From Massilia sp. UBA2604 (GTDB taxonomy: Bacteria > Pseudomonadota > Gammaproteobacteria > Burkholderiales > Burkholderiaceae_D): 12,725 bases of DNA. The stretch lies in NCBI GenBank assembly GCA_002339265.1, contig DDKG01000186.1, positions 1 through 12,725 of the forward strand, written 5' to 3'. A model generated the notes under the pieces. The model was not told where the DNA came from, did not search any database, and saw only the letters and a list, made by a program, of their open reading frames with translations. The position numbers and the translations under genes were made by a program. Shown here one piece after another: positions 6,402-12,725 of this stretch. The number at the start of each line of letters is the position of its first letter. The first letter of the stretch is position 1.

Positions 6402-6413
6402 TGGCGCCTGCCG

Positions 6414-6443
6414 ATCCCGCGCAGCATGAGCTGGCCGCGGGAT
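6414..6443 (+). promoter_or_regulatory. Stem-loop at the 5' end of the ppx mRNA
   Basis: ATCCCGCG plus CAGC (6414-6425) pairs with GCTG (6430-6433) and CGCGGGAT (6436-6443). This makes 12 bp with a 2-nt bulge and an ATGA loop. It would begin about 6 nt into the transcript and end 12 nt before the ribosome-binding site (GAAAGGG, 6456-6462). It leaves the RBS free, so it more likely protects the 5' end than blocks translation. Confidence 0.5.
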
Positions 6444-6466
6444 TCGTCCATTTTCGAAAGGGCTTC

Positions 6467-7915
6467 ATGTTTGCAGCAGTCGACCTCGGGTCCAACAGCT
6501 TTCGCCTGCACATCGGCGAGCCGCTCGGCGCCCGCATGCACATCGTGCGCACCGCGCGCGATCCGATCCGCCTGGCGGCGGGGCTCGACAGCGAGAACAT
6601 GCTCACCGAGGCGGCGATGCGCGGCGCGATCGCTTGCCTGCACGATTTCCGCAAGATCCTCGACGAATACCATCTCGACGCCGTGCGCGTGGTCGCCACC
6701 AACACCATGCGCGTGGCGAAGAATGCCGACCAGCTGCTGCCGCAGCTCGAGGCGGCGATCGGCTATCCGATCGAGATCATCTCGGGCGAAGAAGAAGGCC
6801 GCCTGATCTATATGGGCGTGACCCGCGCCATCGAGCGCCAGGACGAGCGGCGGCTGGTGATCGACATCGGCGGCGGCTCGACCGAGGTGATCGCCGGCAC
6901 CGGCCCCGAGATCCACCTGGTCGAGTCGTTCGGCATCGGCACCCAGCCGCAGACCCGCGCCTACTTCCCGGACGGCCGCATCACCGCGCGCGCCTTCGAC
7001 GCCGCCGTCACCGCGGCGCGCGCCCGTTTCGAGGACGCGGCCTCGCTCTACCACGCCCAGGGCTGGGACGCCGCCTATGGCTCGTCCGGCACCATGCGCG
7101 CCATCTCGGAAGTCATCGGCCGCAATGCGATCGGCGACGGCACCGTATCGCAGGCCAGCCTGCACGCCTTGCGCGACATCCTGATCGAGCTGGGTCACGT
7201 GGACGCTTTCGCGCTGCAGGGCGTCAAGCGCGACCGGGTGCCGGTGATGGTGGGCGGCCTGACGGTGCTGATCGGCGCCATGCAGGAACTGAAGGTCGAG
7301 CGCCTGCACGCCGTCAATGCCGGGCTGCGCCTGGGCGTGCTGTCCGACCTCGAGCTGCGCGCCAACCGGCGCGACCGGCGCGACGCCGCGATCCGCTCGT
7401 GCATGCAGCGCTTCCGGGTCGACACCCAGCGCGCGCTGCGCACCTGCGGCATCGCGACCCTGCTGTACGAACGCCTGCAGCCGCAGGCCGACAGTCAGCC
7501 GCACTACCTGGCCTGGAGCGCCATGCTGCACGAGATCGGCCTGGCCATCTCGATGAGCGGCGCCCACAAGCACGGCGCCTACATCGTCGAGCACGCCGAC
7601 CTGGGCGGCTTCACCACGCGCGAGCAGCGCCTGCTGGCGACGCTGGTGCTCGGCCAGAAGGGCAATCTGCGCAAGGTGCGCGAGGCCCTGGCCGACCCCG
7701 ACCTGGCCAAGGCGGTGCTGGCGCTGCGCCTGGCCGTGGTGTTCATGCATGCGCGCGCCGACAACGACATCGGCGGCCTGCGCCTGCGCATGAAGGGCAA
7801 GATCGAGATCGACCTGCCGCCGGAACTGCTGGCGCGGCATCCGACCCTGGCGCCGTGGTTCGAGAAGGAAGAGTGCAGCTGGAATGAGGTGGGGATCGGG
7901 TTCCAGGCGCGGTAG
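6467..7915 (+). CDS. ppx: Exopolyphosphatase (Ppx/GppA family)
   Basis: 482 residues with the ASKHA fold of Ppx/GppA enzymes. The phosphate-binding loop is AAVDLGSNSFRL (residues 3-14). It is followed by SGEEEGRLIY (106-115) with the catalytic glutamates, and the second loop VIDIGGGSTE (131-140). GSSGTMRAI lies in the second half of the core. The C-terminal part carries an HD-type region (LHEIG near 354, HKHGAYIVEHADL near 366-378). The enzyme removes terminal phosphates from polyphosphate, and some members hydrolyse pppGpp; the sequence alone does not exclude the latter. ATG 6467 is chosen because GAAAGGG precedes it and the protein then begins directly with the family's first strand. Upstream in-frame TTG 6401 lies inside the -10 and is unlikely. 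The neighbouring convergent ppk1 supports the Ppx assignment. Confidence 0.92.
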   Translation: MFAAVDLGSNSFRLHIGEPLGARMHIVRTARDPIRLAAGLDSENMLTEAAMRGAIACLHDFRKILDEYHLDAVRVVATNTMRVAKNADQLLPQLEAAIGYPIEIISGEEEGRLIYMGVTRAIERQDERRLVIDIGGGSTEVIAGTGPEIHLVESFGIGTQPQTRAYFPDGRITARAFDAAVTAARARFEDAASLYHAQGWDAAYGSSGTMRAISEVIGRNAIGDGTVSQASLHALRDILIELGHVDAFALQGVKRDRVPVMVGGLTVLIGAMQELKVERLHAVNAGLRLGVLSDLELRANRRDRRDAAIRSCMQRFRVDTQRALRTCGIATLLYERLQPQADSQPHYLAWSAMLHEIGLAISMSGAHKHGAYIVEHADLGGFTTREQRLLATLVLGQKGNLRKVREALADPDLAKAVLALRLAVVFMHARADNDIGGLRLRMKGKIEIDLPPELLARHPTLAPWFEKEECSWNEVGIGFQAR

Positions 7916-7946
7916 CGTCAATGTTGGACGCACACGCCGGCACCCC

Positions 7947-7973
7947 GTCGTTACCTCCACTGGAGGTAGCGAC
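7947..7973. repeat. Palindrome 1 between ppx and sixA
   Basis: GTCGTTACCTCC (7947-7958) and GGAGGTAGCGAC (7962-7973) form a 12-bp stem with one G-T pair and an ACT loop. It starts 31 nt after the ppx stop. No T-tract follows. It may help end ppx transcription, and it directly abuts palindrome 2. Confidence 0.6.
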
Positions 7974-8069
7974 TTCCCGCGGAGGCGGGAACCTAAGTTT
8001 GCTCGAGCAGAAGATATCTTCGAGGCTGACGGCTACTCGACGGGCTTGGGTACCCGCCTTCGCGGGTAC
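7974..8069. repeat. REP-like inverted doublet (REPIN-like)
   Basis: TTCCCGC/GCGGGAA (7974-7991, loop GGAG) followed by CCTAAGT, and GTACCCGC/GCGGGTAC (8050-8069, loop CTTC) preceded by CTTGG, are the same element in opposite orientations. The reverse complement of the second reads as a GCGGGTACC-CAAG version of the first GCGGGAACC-TAAG. Between them lie the perfect palindromes GCTCGAGC (8001-8008) and GAAGATATCTTC (8010-8021). This is the layout of a REP doublet lying between convergent genes; the mobilising transposase is not in this window. Confidence 0.65.
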
Positions 8070-8094
8070 GACGTGCCGAGGGACGTAGTGCCAG

Positions 8095-8553
8095 TCAGCG
8101 CAACTTGCCAATCAAATCCGGCCCCGCCACCAGCCGGATATACGGCACCCCATCCGCCTCCTTGTGCTCGATCCAGAACACGCCCGCCTTGCGGATGCGC
8201 CAATCCTGCTTGTCCCCGCACAGCACCATCGACGCCACCTGGCCCAGCAGCGGCTGGTGGCCGACGATCAGCGCCGGCTGGCGGTGCTCGGGCCAGCCGC
8301 AGGCTTCGATGATGGCTTCCGCGCTGGAGTCCGTGTCCAGCGCCTCCACTACCTCATAACGCCGACCCAGCGCTTCCACGGTCTGGATGCAGCGTGTGGC
8401 GGGGCTCACCAGGATGCGGCAGGCGGGCGGCAGCTTGCGGTCGAGCCAGGCGCCCATGCGCGCGGCGTGGCGTTGGCCCTTGGGCGTCAGTTCGCGCAGG
8501 GCGTCCGGTTCGCCCGGTTCGGCCTCAGCGTGGCGCCACAGGATCAGTTCCAT
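8095..8553 (-). CDS. sixA: Phosphohistidine phosphatase SixA
   Basis: 152 residues, the usual SixA length, of the histidine-phosphatase (phosphoglycerate-mutase-like) superfamily. The active site is visible: the RHAEAE motif with Arg7 and the phospho-accepting His8, SPATRCIQT with Arg54, and GHQPLLG with His99. SixA proteins remove phosphate from phosphohistidine in phosphorelay or nitrogen-PTS proteins; the partner here is unknown. The ATG at 8553 lies 29 nt inside ppk1, and its ribosome-binding site AAGGAG is within the ppk1 coding sequence (about 8560-8565). Both genes must therefore be on one transcript, and translation is probably coupled. PPK1 works through a phosphohistidine intermediate, which makes the pairing suggestive, but no direct link is shown by sequence. 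It ends next to the REP doublet. Confidence 0.92.
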   Translation of the reverse strand: MELILWRHAEAEPGEPDALRELTPKGQRHAARMGAWLDRKLPPACRILVSPATRCIQTVEALGRRYEVVEALDTDSSAEAIIEACGWPEHRQPALIVGHQPLLGQVASMVLCGDKQDWRIRKAGVFWIEHKEADGVPYIRLVAGPDLIGKLR

Positions 8554-10687
8554 TGTCGATCTCCTTGTCGTTCGTATCGTTGTTGATGCTGGCGGCGCCG
8601 AGCATGTCCATCAGCACCTGCTGGGCGCTGTACTGCTGCTGCTTGCCGCGCGCCTTGCGGCGGCGGTAGCGGCCATCGGGCGCCAGTTCCCAGGCATTGA
8701 CGTTGTCCTTCAGGTAGGGGTGCAGCCCTTCGCGCATCACGCGCCGCTTGAGCGCCGTCGAGCGGATCGGGAATGCGACTTCGACCCGGCGGAACAGGTT
8801 GCGGTTCATCCAGTCCGCGCTGCTGAGAACCACGTCGTGCTTCAGGTCGTTGCGGAAGTAGAAGATGCGGGTGTGTTCCAGGAAGCGGCCGACGATCGAG
8901 CGCACCTTGATGTTCTCCGACAGGCCGTCCACGCCCGGACGCAGCGAGCAGGCGCCGCGGATGACCAGGTCGATCCTGACCCCGGCCTGCGAGGCGTCGT
9001 ACAGCGCCTTGATCACCGATTCGTCGGTGAGCGAATTCATCTTGGCGATGATGCGGCCGGGCCGGCCCTGGCGCGCGATCTCGGCCTCCTGACGGATGGC
9101 GCGCACGATCTCTTTCTGCAGCGAGAACGGCGCCAGCCAGATACTCGACAGCTGCTTGGGCCGGGTCATGCTGGTGAGGTGGATGAAGACCTCGTTGACG
9201 TCTGCCGTCAGGTCGGCGTCGGCCGTCAACAGGCCCATGTCGGTATAGAACTTGGCGGTCGTCGGGTTGTAGTTGCCGGTGCCGAGGTGGGCGTAGCGCC
9301 GCAGTCCATTCGGCTCGCGGCGCAGCACCAGCGCCATCTTGGCATGGGTCTTGAGGCCCACCACGCCGTACACCACCTGGGCCCCGGCCTGCTCGAGCTT
9401 CTCGGCCCAGTTGATATTGGCTTCCTCGTCGAAGCGCGCCATCAGCTCGACGATGACGGTGACTTCCTTGCCGCGCCGCGCAGCCTCGATCAGGGCTTCG
9501 ACCAGCTCCGAATTGCTGCCGGCGCGGTAGATGGTCTGCTTGATCGCCACCACGTTCGGATCGGCCGCCGCGCACCCGATGAAGTTGATCACCGGCTGGA
9601 ACGATTCGAAGGGATGGTGCAGCAGCGCGTCGTGCTTGCGCAGGGTGGCGAACAGGTCGGGCCCGGACAGCTTGTTGGCATAGCCGGCCACGAAGGGTGG
9701 GAACTTCAGTTCGGCCTGGTCGTTGGCATTGACGATTTCGAGCAGACGGCCCAGGTTGACCGGGCCGTCGACCGTGAACAGGCGGCTGCGGTCGATGTGG
9801 AACTGGTTGAGCAAAAAGTCCGACAGGTGCTGCGGGCAGGAGCGGCCCACCTCGAGCCGCACCGCGAAGCCGTACTGGCGGCCGTGCAATTCGCTCTGCA
9901 GCGCCTGGCGCAGGTTTTTCACTTCTTCTTCGTCGACCCACAGGTCGCTGTTGCGGGTGACGCGGAACTGCGAGTAAGACACCACTTCGCGCCCGGTGAA
10001 CAGGTCGGCCATATGGGCCTGGATCACCGACGACAGCATGCAGTAGGAGGCGCCTTTCTTGTCCGAGAGTTCGTCCGGCAGCCGGATCACGCGCGGCAGC
10101 ACGCGCGGCGCCTTCATGATGGCGATGGCCGAGCCGCGTCCGAAGGCATCCTTGCCGCCCAGCTCCACGATGAAGTTCAGGCTCTTGTTGATCACGCGCG
10201 GGAAGGGGTGGGCCGGGTCGAGGCTGATCGGCGTGAGCAGCGGGCGCACCTCGCGGTCGAAGTATTGCTTGACCCAGGCGCGTTGGGCGGCGTTGCGCTG
10301 GCTGCGGTGCAGCAAGTGGATGCCGTGCTCGGACAGCTGCGGCTGGATCTCGGTGTTGAACAGGCTGTACTGGCGCGCGATCAGGTGGCGGCATTCGGCG
10401 CTGGCCCGTTCCAGGTCGGCGGCCAAGCCGTCGGGCAGGGCGCCGCTGTCGCGATCCATCTGGTACTGCGCCAGCAGGCTGGCCACCCGCACCTCGAAGA
10501 ATTCATCCAGGTTGCTCGCCACGATGCACAAGAAGCGCAGGCGCTCGAGCAGGGGAATGGAGGGGTCTTCGGCCTGGGCCAGCACGCGGCGGTTAAATTC
10601 GAGTAGCGACAGCTCGCGGTTCAGGTAAGCGCCGCCGTCGGAAAATTGTTTGAGCTCTGCCTCGATGGCCTTCTTCTTCATGTCCAT
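8525..10687 (-). CDS. ppk1: Polyphosphate kinase 1
   Basis: 720 residues from ATG 10687 (E. coli PPK has 688). The N-terminal domain begins AYLNRELSLLEFNRRVL and continues with PLLERLRFLCIVASNLDEFFEVR. The core includes DPAHPFPRVINKSLNF, YRAGSNSELVEAL and the two PLD-like catalytic domains. The catalytic His of GLKTHAKM is about residue 448, and the second His in LEHTRIFYF is about 605. Their 157-residue spacing is the same as in E. coli PPK1. The enzyme reversibly makes polyphosphate from ATP. The basic tail (RYRRRKARGKQQQ) and the last 30 or so residues are extra and overlap the sixA start. The upstream in-frame TTG at 10729 is rejected because it lies before the predicted transcription start. 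ATG 10681 is an equally usable start, and no clear Shine-Dalgarno decides. A Pho-box-like site lies upstream. Confidence 0.96.
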   Translation of the reverse strand: MDMKKKAIEAELKQFSDGGAYLNRELSLLEFNRRVLAQAEDPSIPLLERLRFLCIVASNLDEFFEVRVASLLAQYQMDRDSGALPDGLAADLERASAECRHLIARQYSLFNTEIQPQLSEHGIHLLHRSQRNAAQRAWVKQYFDREVRPLLTPISLDPAHPFPRVINKSLNFIVELGGKDAFGRGSAIAIMKAPRVLPRVIRLPDELSDKKGASYCMLSSVIQAHMADLFTGREVVSYSQFRVTRNSDLWVDEEEVKNLRQALQSELHGRQYGFAVRLEVGRSCPQHLSDFLLNQFHIDRSRLFTVDGPVNLGRLLEIVNANDQAELKFPPFVAGYANKLSGPDLFATLRKHDALLHHPFESFQPVINFIGCAAADPNVVAIKQTIYRAGSNSELVEALIEAARRGKEVTVIVELMARFDEEANINWAEKLEQAGAQVVYGVVGLKTHAKMALVLRREPNGLRRYAHLGTGNYNPTTAKFYTDMGLLTADADLTADVNEVFIHLTSMTRPKQLSSIWLAPFSLQKEIVRAIRQEAEIARQGRPGRIIAKMNSLTDESVIKALYDASQAGVRIDLVIRGACSLRPGVDGLSENIKVRSIVGRFLEHTRIFYFRNDLKHDVVLSSADWMNRNLFRRVEVAFPIRSTALKRRVMREGLHPYLKDNVNAWELAPDGRYRRRKARGKQQQYSAQQVLMDMLGAASINNDTNDKEIDNGTDPVAPR

Positions 10688-10715
10688 GTTCTGCGGTCGT
10701 AGTCGTCCCGCAGTC

Positions 10716-10749
10716 AGTGTAGATGTCAAATATGACAGCCCGGTGACAC
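10716..10749 (-). promoter_or_regulatory. Pho box and -10 element of ppk1
   Basis: On the minus strand, GTGTCAC (10749-10743), CGGG, and CTGTCAT (10738-10732) form two TGTCA-centred direct repeats with 11-bp period, matching the PhoB box (CTGTCAT-N4-CTGTCAC). Ten bases later is TACACT (10721-10716), a reasonable -10. The same Pho-box-to-minus-10 spacing is known from E. coli phoA. The predicted start is near 10709, leaving about 22 nt of leader. A perfect TTGACA at 10729-10724 is too close to this -10 to act as its -35. Confidence 0.7.
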
Positions 10750-10771
10750 TTGCGCGCGCCGTTCTCTACCA

Positions 10772-10797
10772 AAGGGCTTAACGAACTGCTAAGCCTT
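10772..10797. repeat. Inverted repeat between ppk1 and the signal peptidase gene
   Basis: GGCTTA (10775-10780) and TAAGCC (10790-10795) are perfect 6-bp arms around a 9-nt spacer. They extend to AAGG-GCTTA and TAAGC-CTT with one bulge. It could be an operator for a dimeric regulator of the signal peptidase gene (54 nt further on) or a chance palindrome; the sequence does not decide. Confidence 0.35.
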
Positions 10798-10848
10798 CGC
10801 GCGTGCGCCACAGCTATGCTGGGCGCTCCATTCACCGAGGAGTCGTTC

Positions 10849-11520
10849 ATGAAAAACTTCGTCCGCGCCAACAAGGGCTTCCTGATGTTCCTGCTGCTGT
10901 TCGGCGTGTTTCGCAGCGCGGTCGCCGACTGGAGCCCGATCCCGAGCGGCTCGATGCGGCCCAACCTGCTAGAGGGCGACGTGGTGCTGATCAACCGCAT
11001 GGCCTTCGACCTCAAGATACCATTGACCGAGCAGAGCGTGGCGCACCTGGGCGAGCCGGCGCGCGGCGACATGGTCGTGTTCCTGTCGCCGCAGGACGAC
11101 ACGCGCCTGATCAAGCGCGTGCTGGCGCTGCCGGGCGACCTGGTCGAGATGCGCGGCGACCGCCTGTTCATCAATGGCGAAGGCGCGAGCTATACGGTGC
11201 TGGGCGAGGCGCGCGAGCGCAGCCGCGGCCTGGTGGTCGACGCGATCCGGCTCGAAGAGCAGGTGGCGGGCGCCCGCCAGCGCATCCAGGTGTTGCCGGG
11301 CGTCGCCGCGCCGCGCAGCTTCGAGCCGCTGCGCATCCCGGCCGGCCAGTACCTGATGTTGGGCGACAACCGCAACGACAGCGCCGATTCGCGCATGATC
11401 GGCCTGGTCCCGCGCGAAAAACTGATCGGCCGCGCCGAACGGATCCTGGTGTCGGCCGCCTATCAGGAAGACTGGATGCCGCGCCTGGACCGCTTCGGCA
11501 TGTCGCTGCGCGCGCCGTAG
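10849..11520 (+). CDS. lepB: Type I signal peptidase, compact form
   Basis: 223 residues. A single N-terminal membrane segment (about residues 9-25) leads to IPSGSMRPNLLEGD with the catalytic Ser35. RLIKRVLALPGD follows with the general-base Lys89, and GDNRNDSADSR (172-182) is the conserved box E. All catalytic elements of serine-lysine (S26) leader peptidases are present, so it should cleave Sec/Tat signal peptides on the periplasmic face. It is much shorter than E. coli LepB (324 residues, two membrane segments) and is not beside lepA, rnc or era. It may therefore be an accessory paralogue; whether another lepB exists cannot be seen. The start ATG 10849 has an excellent ribosome-binding site (GAGGAG, 10837-10842). 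It is divergent from ppk1 with 161 nt between start codons. No terminator is visible after its stop. Confidence 0.9.
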   Translation: MKNFVRANKGFLMFLLLFGVFRSAVADWSPIPSGSMRPNLLEGDVVLINRMAFDLKIPLTEQSVAHLGEPARGDMVVFLSPQDDTRLIKRVLALPGDLVEMRGDRLFINGEGASYTVLGEARERSRGLVVDAIRLEEQVAGARQRIQVLPGVAAPRSFEPLRIPAGQYLMLGDNRNDSADSRMIGLVPREKLIGRAERILVSAAYQEDWMPRLDRFGMSLRAP

Positions 11521-11568
11521 CCGAATACGCGGTGAGGATCGGTGAAGATTGACGGGATCGAAATAGCG

Positions 11569-11574
11569 TACAAT
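11569..11574 (+). promoter_or_regulatory. Candidate -10 element of the MFS transporter gene
   Basis: TACAAT (11569-11574) matches TATAAT at 5 of 6 positions. The only TTGAC-like -35 (TTGACG, 11549-11554) is 14 nt away, shorter than normal, so the promoter assignment is tentative. The predicted leader of about 50 nt contains a small nested hairpin (11584-11608). Confidence 0.4.
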
Positions 11575-11631
11575 CGCGTCCCCCCAATCCCGCATCCTGC
11601 GGTGTTGGCATTGATCCCGAAAGCGTAGTAA

Positions 11632-12725
11632 ATGCAAAGACTCCTCACCGTCATCCTCGCCTGCCTGGGCATGATCGGCGCCCTGGCCATCGACACCTAT
11701 CTGCCGTCGATGCCGGCCATCGGCACGGAGTTCGGGGTCGGCCCGGTGGCCGTGCAGCAGACCCTGAGCGTGTTCCTGTTCACGTTCGCCTTCATGATGC
11801 TGTTCTACGGGACCCTGTCGGATTCCTTCGGCCGCCGTCCCGTGATCATCGCCGCGCTGTCGGTCTATACGCTGGCCTCGATCGGCGCGGCCTGGGCTCC
11901 GAGCTTCGGCTGGCTGCTGGTGTTCCGCGCGCTGCAGGGCCTGTCGGCCGGCGCCGGTTCGGTGATCGGCCAGGCCATCGTGCAGGACCGTTTTTCGGGC
12001 GCCCAGGCCCAGCGCATGATGTCGCACATCATGATGGTGTTCGGCCTGGCGCCGGCGATCGCGCCGATCCTGGGCGGCTGGCTGCACGTGACCTTCGGCT
12101 GGCGCTCTTCCTTCGTGTTCCTGGCCGTGTTCGGCGCGGCGATGATCGTCCTGGTGATGAAGCTGCTGCCGGAAAGCCTGCCGCGTGAAAAGCGCCAGGC
12201 CTTCCACCCCGGCACCATCGGCCGCAACTACCTGATGGTGCTGCGCAATCCGCAGTTCGTGTTCCTGGCGCTGTCGGTGGGCCTGGCCTTCAGCGGCCTG
12301 TCGCTGTATATCGGTTCGGCCTCGAATTTCGTGATGGAGATCCTGGGCCTGCCCGAGACCGCCTTCGCGTGGATGTTCATCCCGCTGGTGGGCGGCATGG
12401 TGGTGGGCTCGGCCTGGGGCGGCAAGCGCGCCCACAGCTCGACTCCTGGCGGCATGATGTGGACCGGCTACGCCGTGATGACGCTGGGCGTGGCGCTCAA
12501 CGTCGGCTATCACGCGCTGTTCCCGGCCAGCGTGCCGTGGTCGGTGCTGCCGCTGTTCGTCTACACCTTCGGCCTGGCGGTGGCGATGCCGGCGGTGCAG
12601 CTGACCGCGATGGGCCTGTTCCCGCGCAACCGCGGCCTGGCCTCGTCGATGGTCGGCTTCATCCAGATGATGTCGTTCGCGCTGGTGTCGGGCCTGGTGG
12701 CGCCGCTGCTGTTCGACAGCGCGCT
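11632..12725 (+). CDS. Bcr/CflA-family drug-efflux MFS transporter (partial)
   Basis: The gene starts at ATG 11632 and runs off the right edge in frame, so about 364 residues of a roughly 400-residue protein are present. The first helix ends in GALAIDTYLPSMPAI, a hallmark of the Bcr/CflA (DHA1) subfamily. MFS motif A, GTLSDSFGRRPVII, lies between helices 2 and 3, and RALQGLSAGAGSVIGQAIVQD covers helix 4 with the antiporter-type motif. At least ten hydrophobic helices can be followed. Members export drugs (bicyclomycin, chloramphenicol, sulfonamides) or metabolites by proton antiport in the inner membrane; the substrate here is unknown. There is no strong Shine-Dalgarno, only a weak purine stretch (GAAAG, 11619-11623), but TAG and TAA stops just upstream and the perfect family N-terminus fix the start. 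The spacing from the signal peptidase gene (111 nt) suggests a separate transcript. Confidence 0.93.
   Translation, partial: MQRLLTVILACLGMIGALAIDTYLPSMPAIGTEFGVGPVAVQQTLSVFLFTFAFMMLFYGTLSDSFGRRPVIIAALSVYTLASIGAAWAPSFGWLLVFRALQGLSAGAGSVIGQAIVQDRFSGAQAQRMMSHIMMVFGLAPAIAPILGGWLHVTFGWRSSFVFLAVFGAAMIVLVMKLLPESLPREKRQAFHPGTIGRNYLMVLRNPQFVFLALSVGLAFSGLSLYIGSASNFVMEILGLPETAFAWMFIPLVGGMVVGSAWGGKRAHSSTPGGMMWTGYAVMTLGVALNVGYHALFPASVPWSVLPLFVYTFGLAVAMPAVQLTAMGLFPRNRGLASSMVGFIQMMSFALVSGLVAPLLFDSA

Noticed and set aside
5927..7960. A 677-codon open frame antisense to the PepSY end, the small membrane protein and ppx
   Set aside because: Low-complexity antisense translation crossing several real genes and their promoters, with no family match I can see.
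6122..8069. CRISPR array or tandem repeat
   Set aside because: The repeats are inverted pairs, not regularly spaced direct repeats with unique spacers.
7920..8094. A small protein gene between ppx and sixA
   Set aside because: The open frames here are made from the REP-like palindromes and lack ribosome-binding sites; the region is better explained as repeats.
8387..10606. A 739-codon open frame antisense to ppk1 and part of sixA
   Set aside because: It mirrors ppk1, and its product has the same antisense-type composition. The ppk1 catalytic motifs fix the coding strand.
10724..10729. TTGACA on the minus strand as the -35 of the ppk1 promoter
   Set aside because: No good -10 lies 16-18 nt downstream. 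It is only 2 nt before TACACT, which is placed instead for use with the Pho box.
10969..12513. A 514-codon open frame antisense to the signal peptidase and MFS genes
   Set aside because: It spans two genes and the space between them. The translation is His/Arg/Gln-rich and shows no domain; both sense genes have clear family motifs.

Overview
The window looks like an ordinary chromosomal stretch of a high-GC betaproteobacterium. I infer Burkholderiales, most likely Oxalobacteraceae (Massilia/Telluria-like), from the gene families, the GC-rich codon use and the REP-like palindromes. No database could be consulted. I see no tRNA, rRNA, CRISPR array, integrase, transposase or phage gene, so the genes themselves are mostly housekeeping and accessory-metabolic. 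The more interesting signals are regulatory.

Layout. 2-241 (+): C-terminal end of phosphoenolpyruvate synthase (ppsA). 242-409: intergenic region holding a strong intrinsic terminator, with no room for a promoter between it and the next gene. 410-2595 (+): a tight three-gene unit of an NfeD-like membrane protein, a QmcA/paraslipin SPFH protein and a short-chain dehydrogenase that starts on a GTGA overlap. 2639-4819 (-): TonB-dependent siderophore receptor. 4941-6325 (+): a four-helix PepSY membrane protein (FoxB/PiuB-like) and a small two-helix membrane protein, again joined by GTGA. 6467-7915 (+): exopolyphosphatase ppx. 7947-8069: inverted REP-like palindromes. 8095-10687 (-): ppk1 (polyphosphate kinase) followed by sixA (phosphohistidine phosphatase), which overlap by 29 nt. 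10849-11520 (+): a compact type I signal peptidase. 11632 to the right edge (+): a Bcr/CflA-type drug-efflux MFS transporter, cut by the window end.

How the genes work together. The receptor and the PepSY pair are divergent and share a 121-nt control region with one Fur box lying between, and touching, both -35 regions. This reads as one iron-repressed locus: outer-membrane siderophore uptake plus an inner-membrane protein probably involved in iron release or reduction. The PepSY start codon lies only about 8 nt after the predicted transcription start, so its mRNA may be effectively leaderless. ppk1-sixA and ppx form a convergent polyphosphate synthesis/degradation locus. Upstream of ppk1 there is a Pho-box-like pair of TGTCA repeats with 11-bp period, 10 bp ahead of a -10 element, which predicts PhoB activation under phosphate starvation. 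The nfeD-qmcA-SDR unit appears to be read through, or attenuated at, the terminator after ppsA.

I did not find a convincing entirely new system. The best candidates for new biology are the ppsA-nfeD leader, the shared Fur control region with a near-leaderless PepSY mRNA, the small membrane partner of the PepSY protein, and the Pho-controlled ppk1-sixA overlap.
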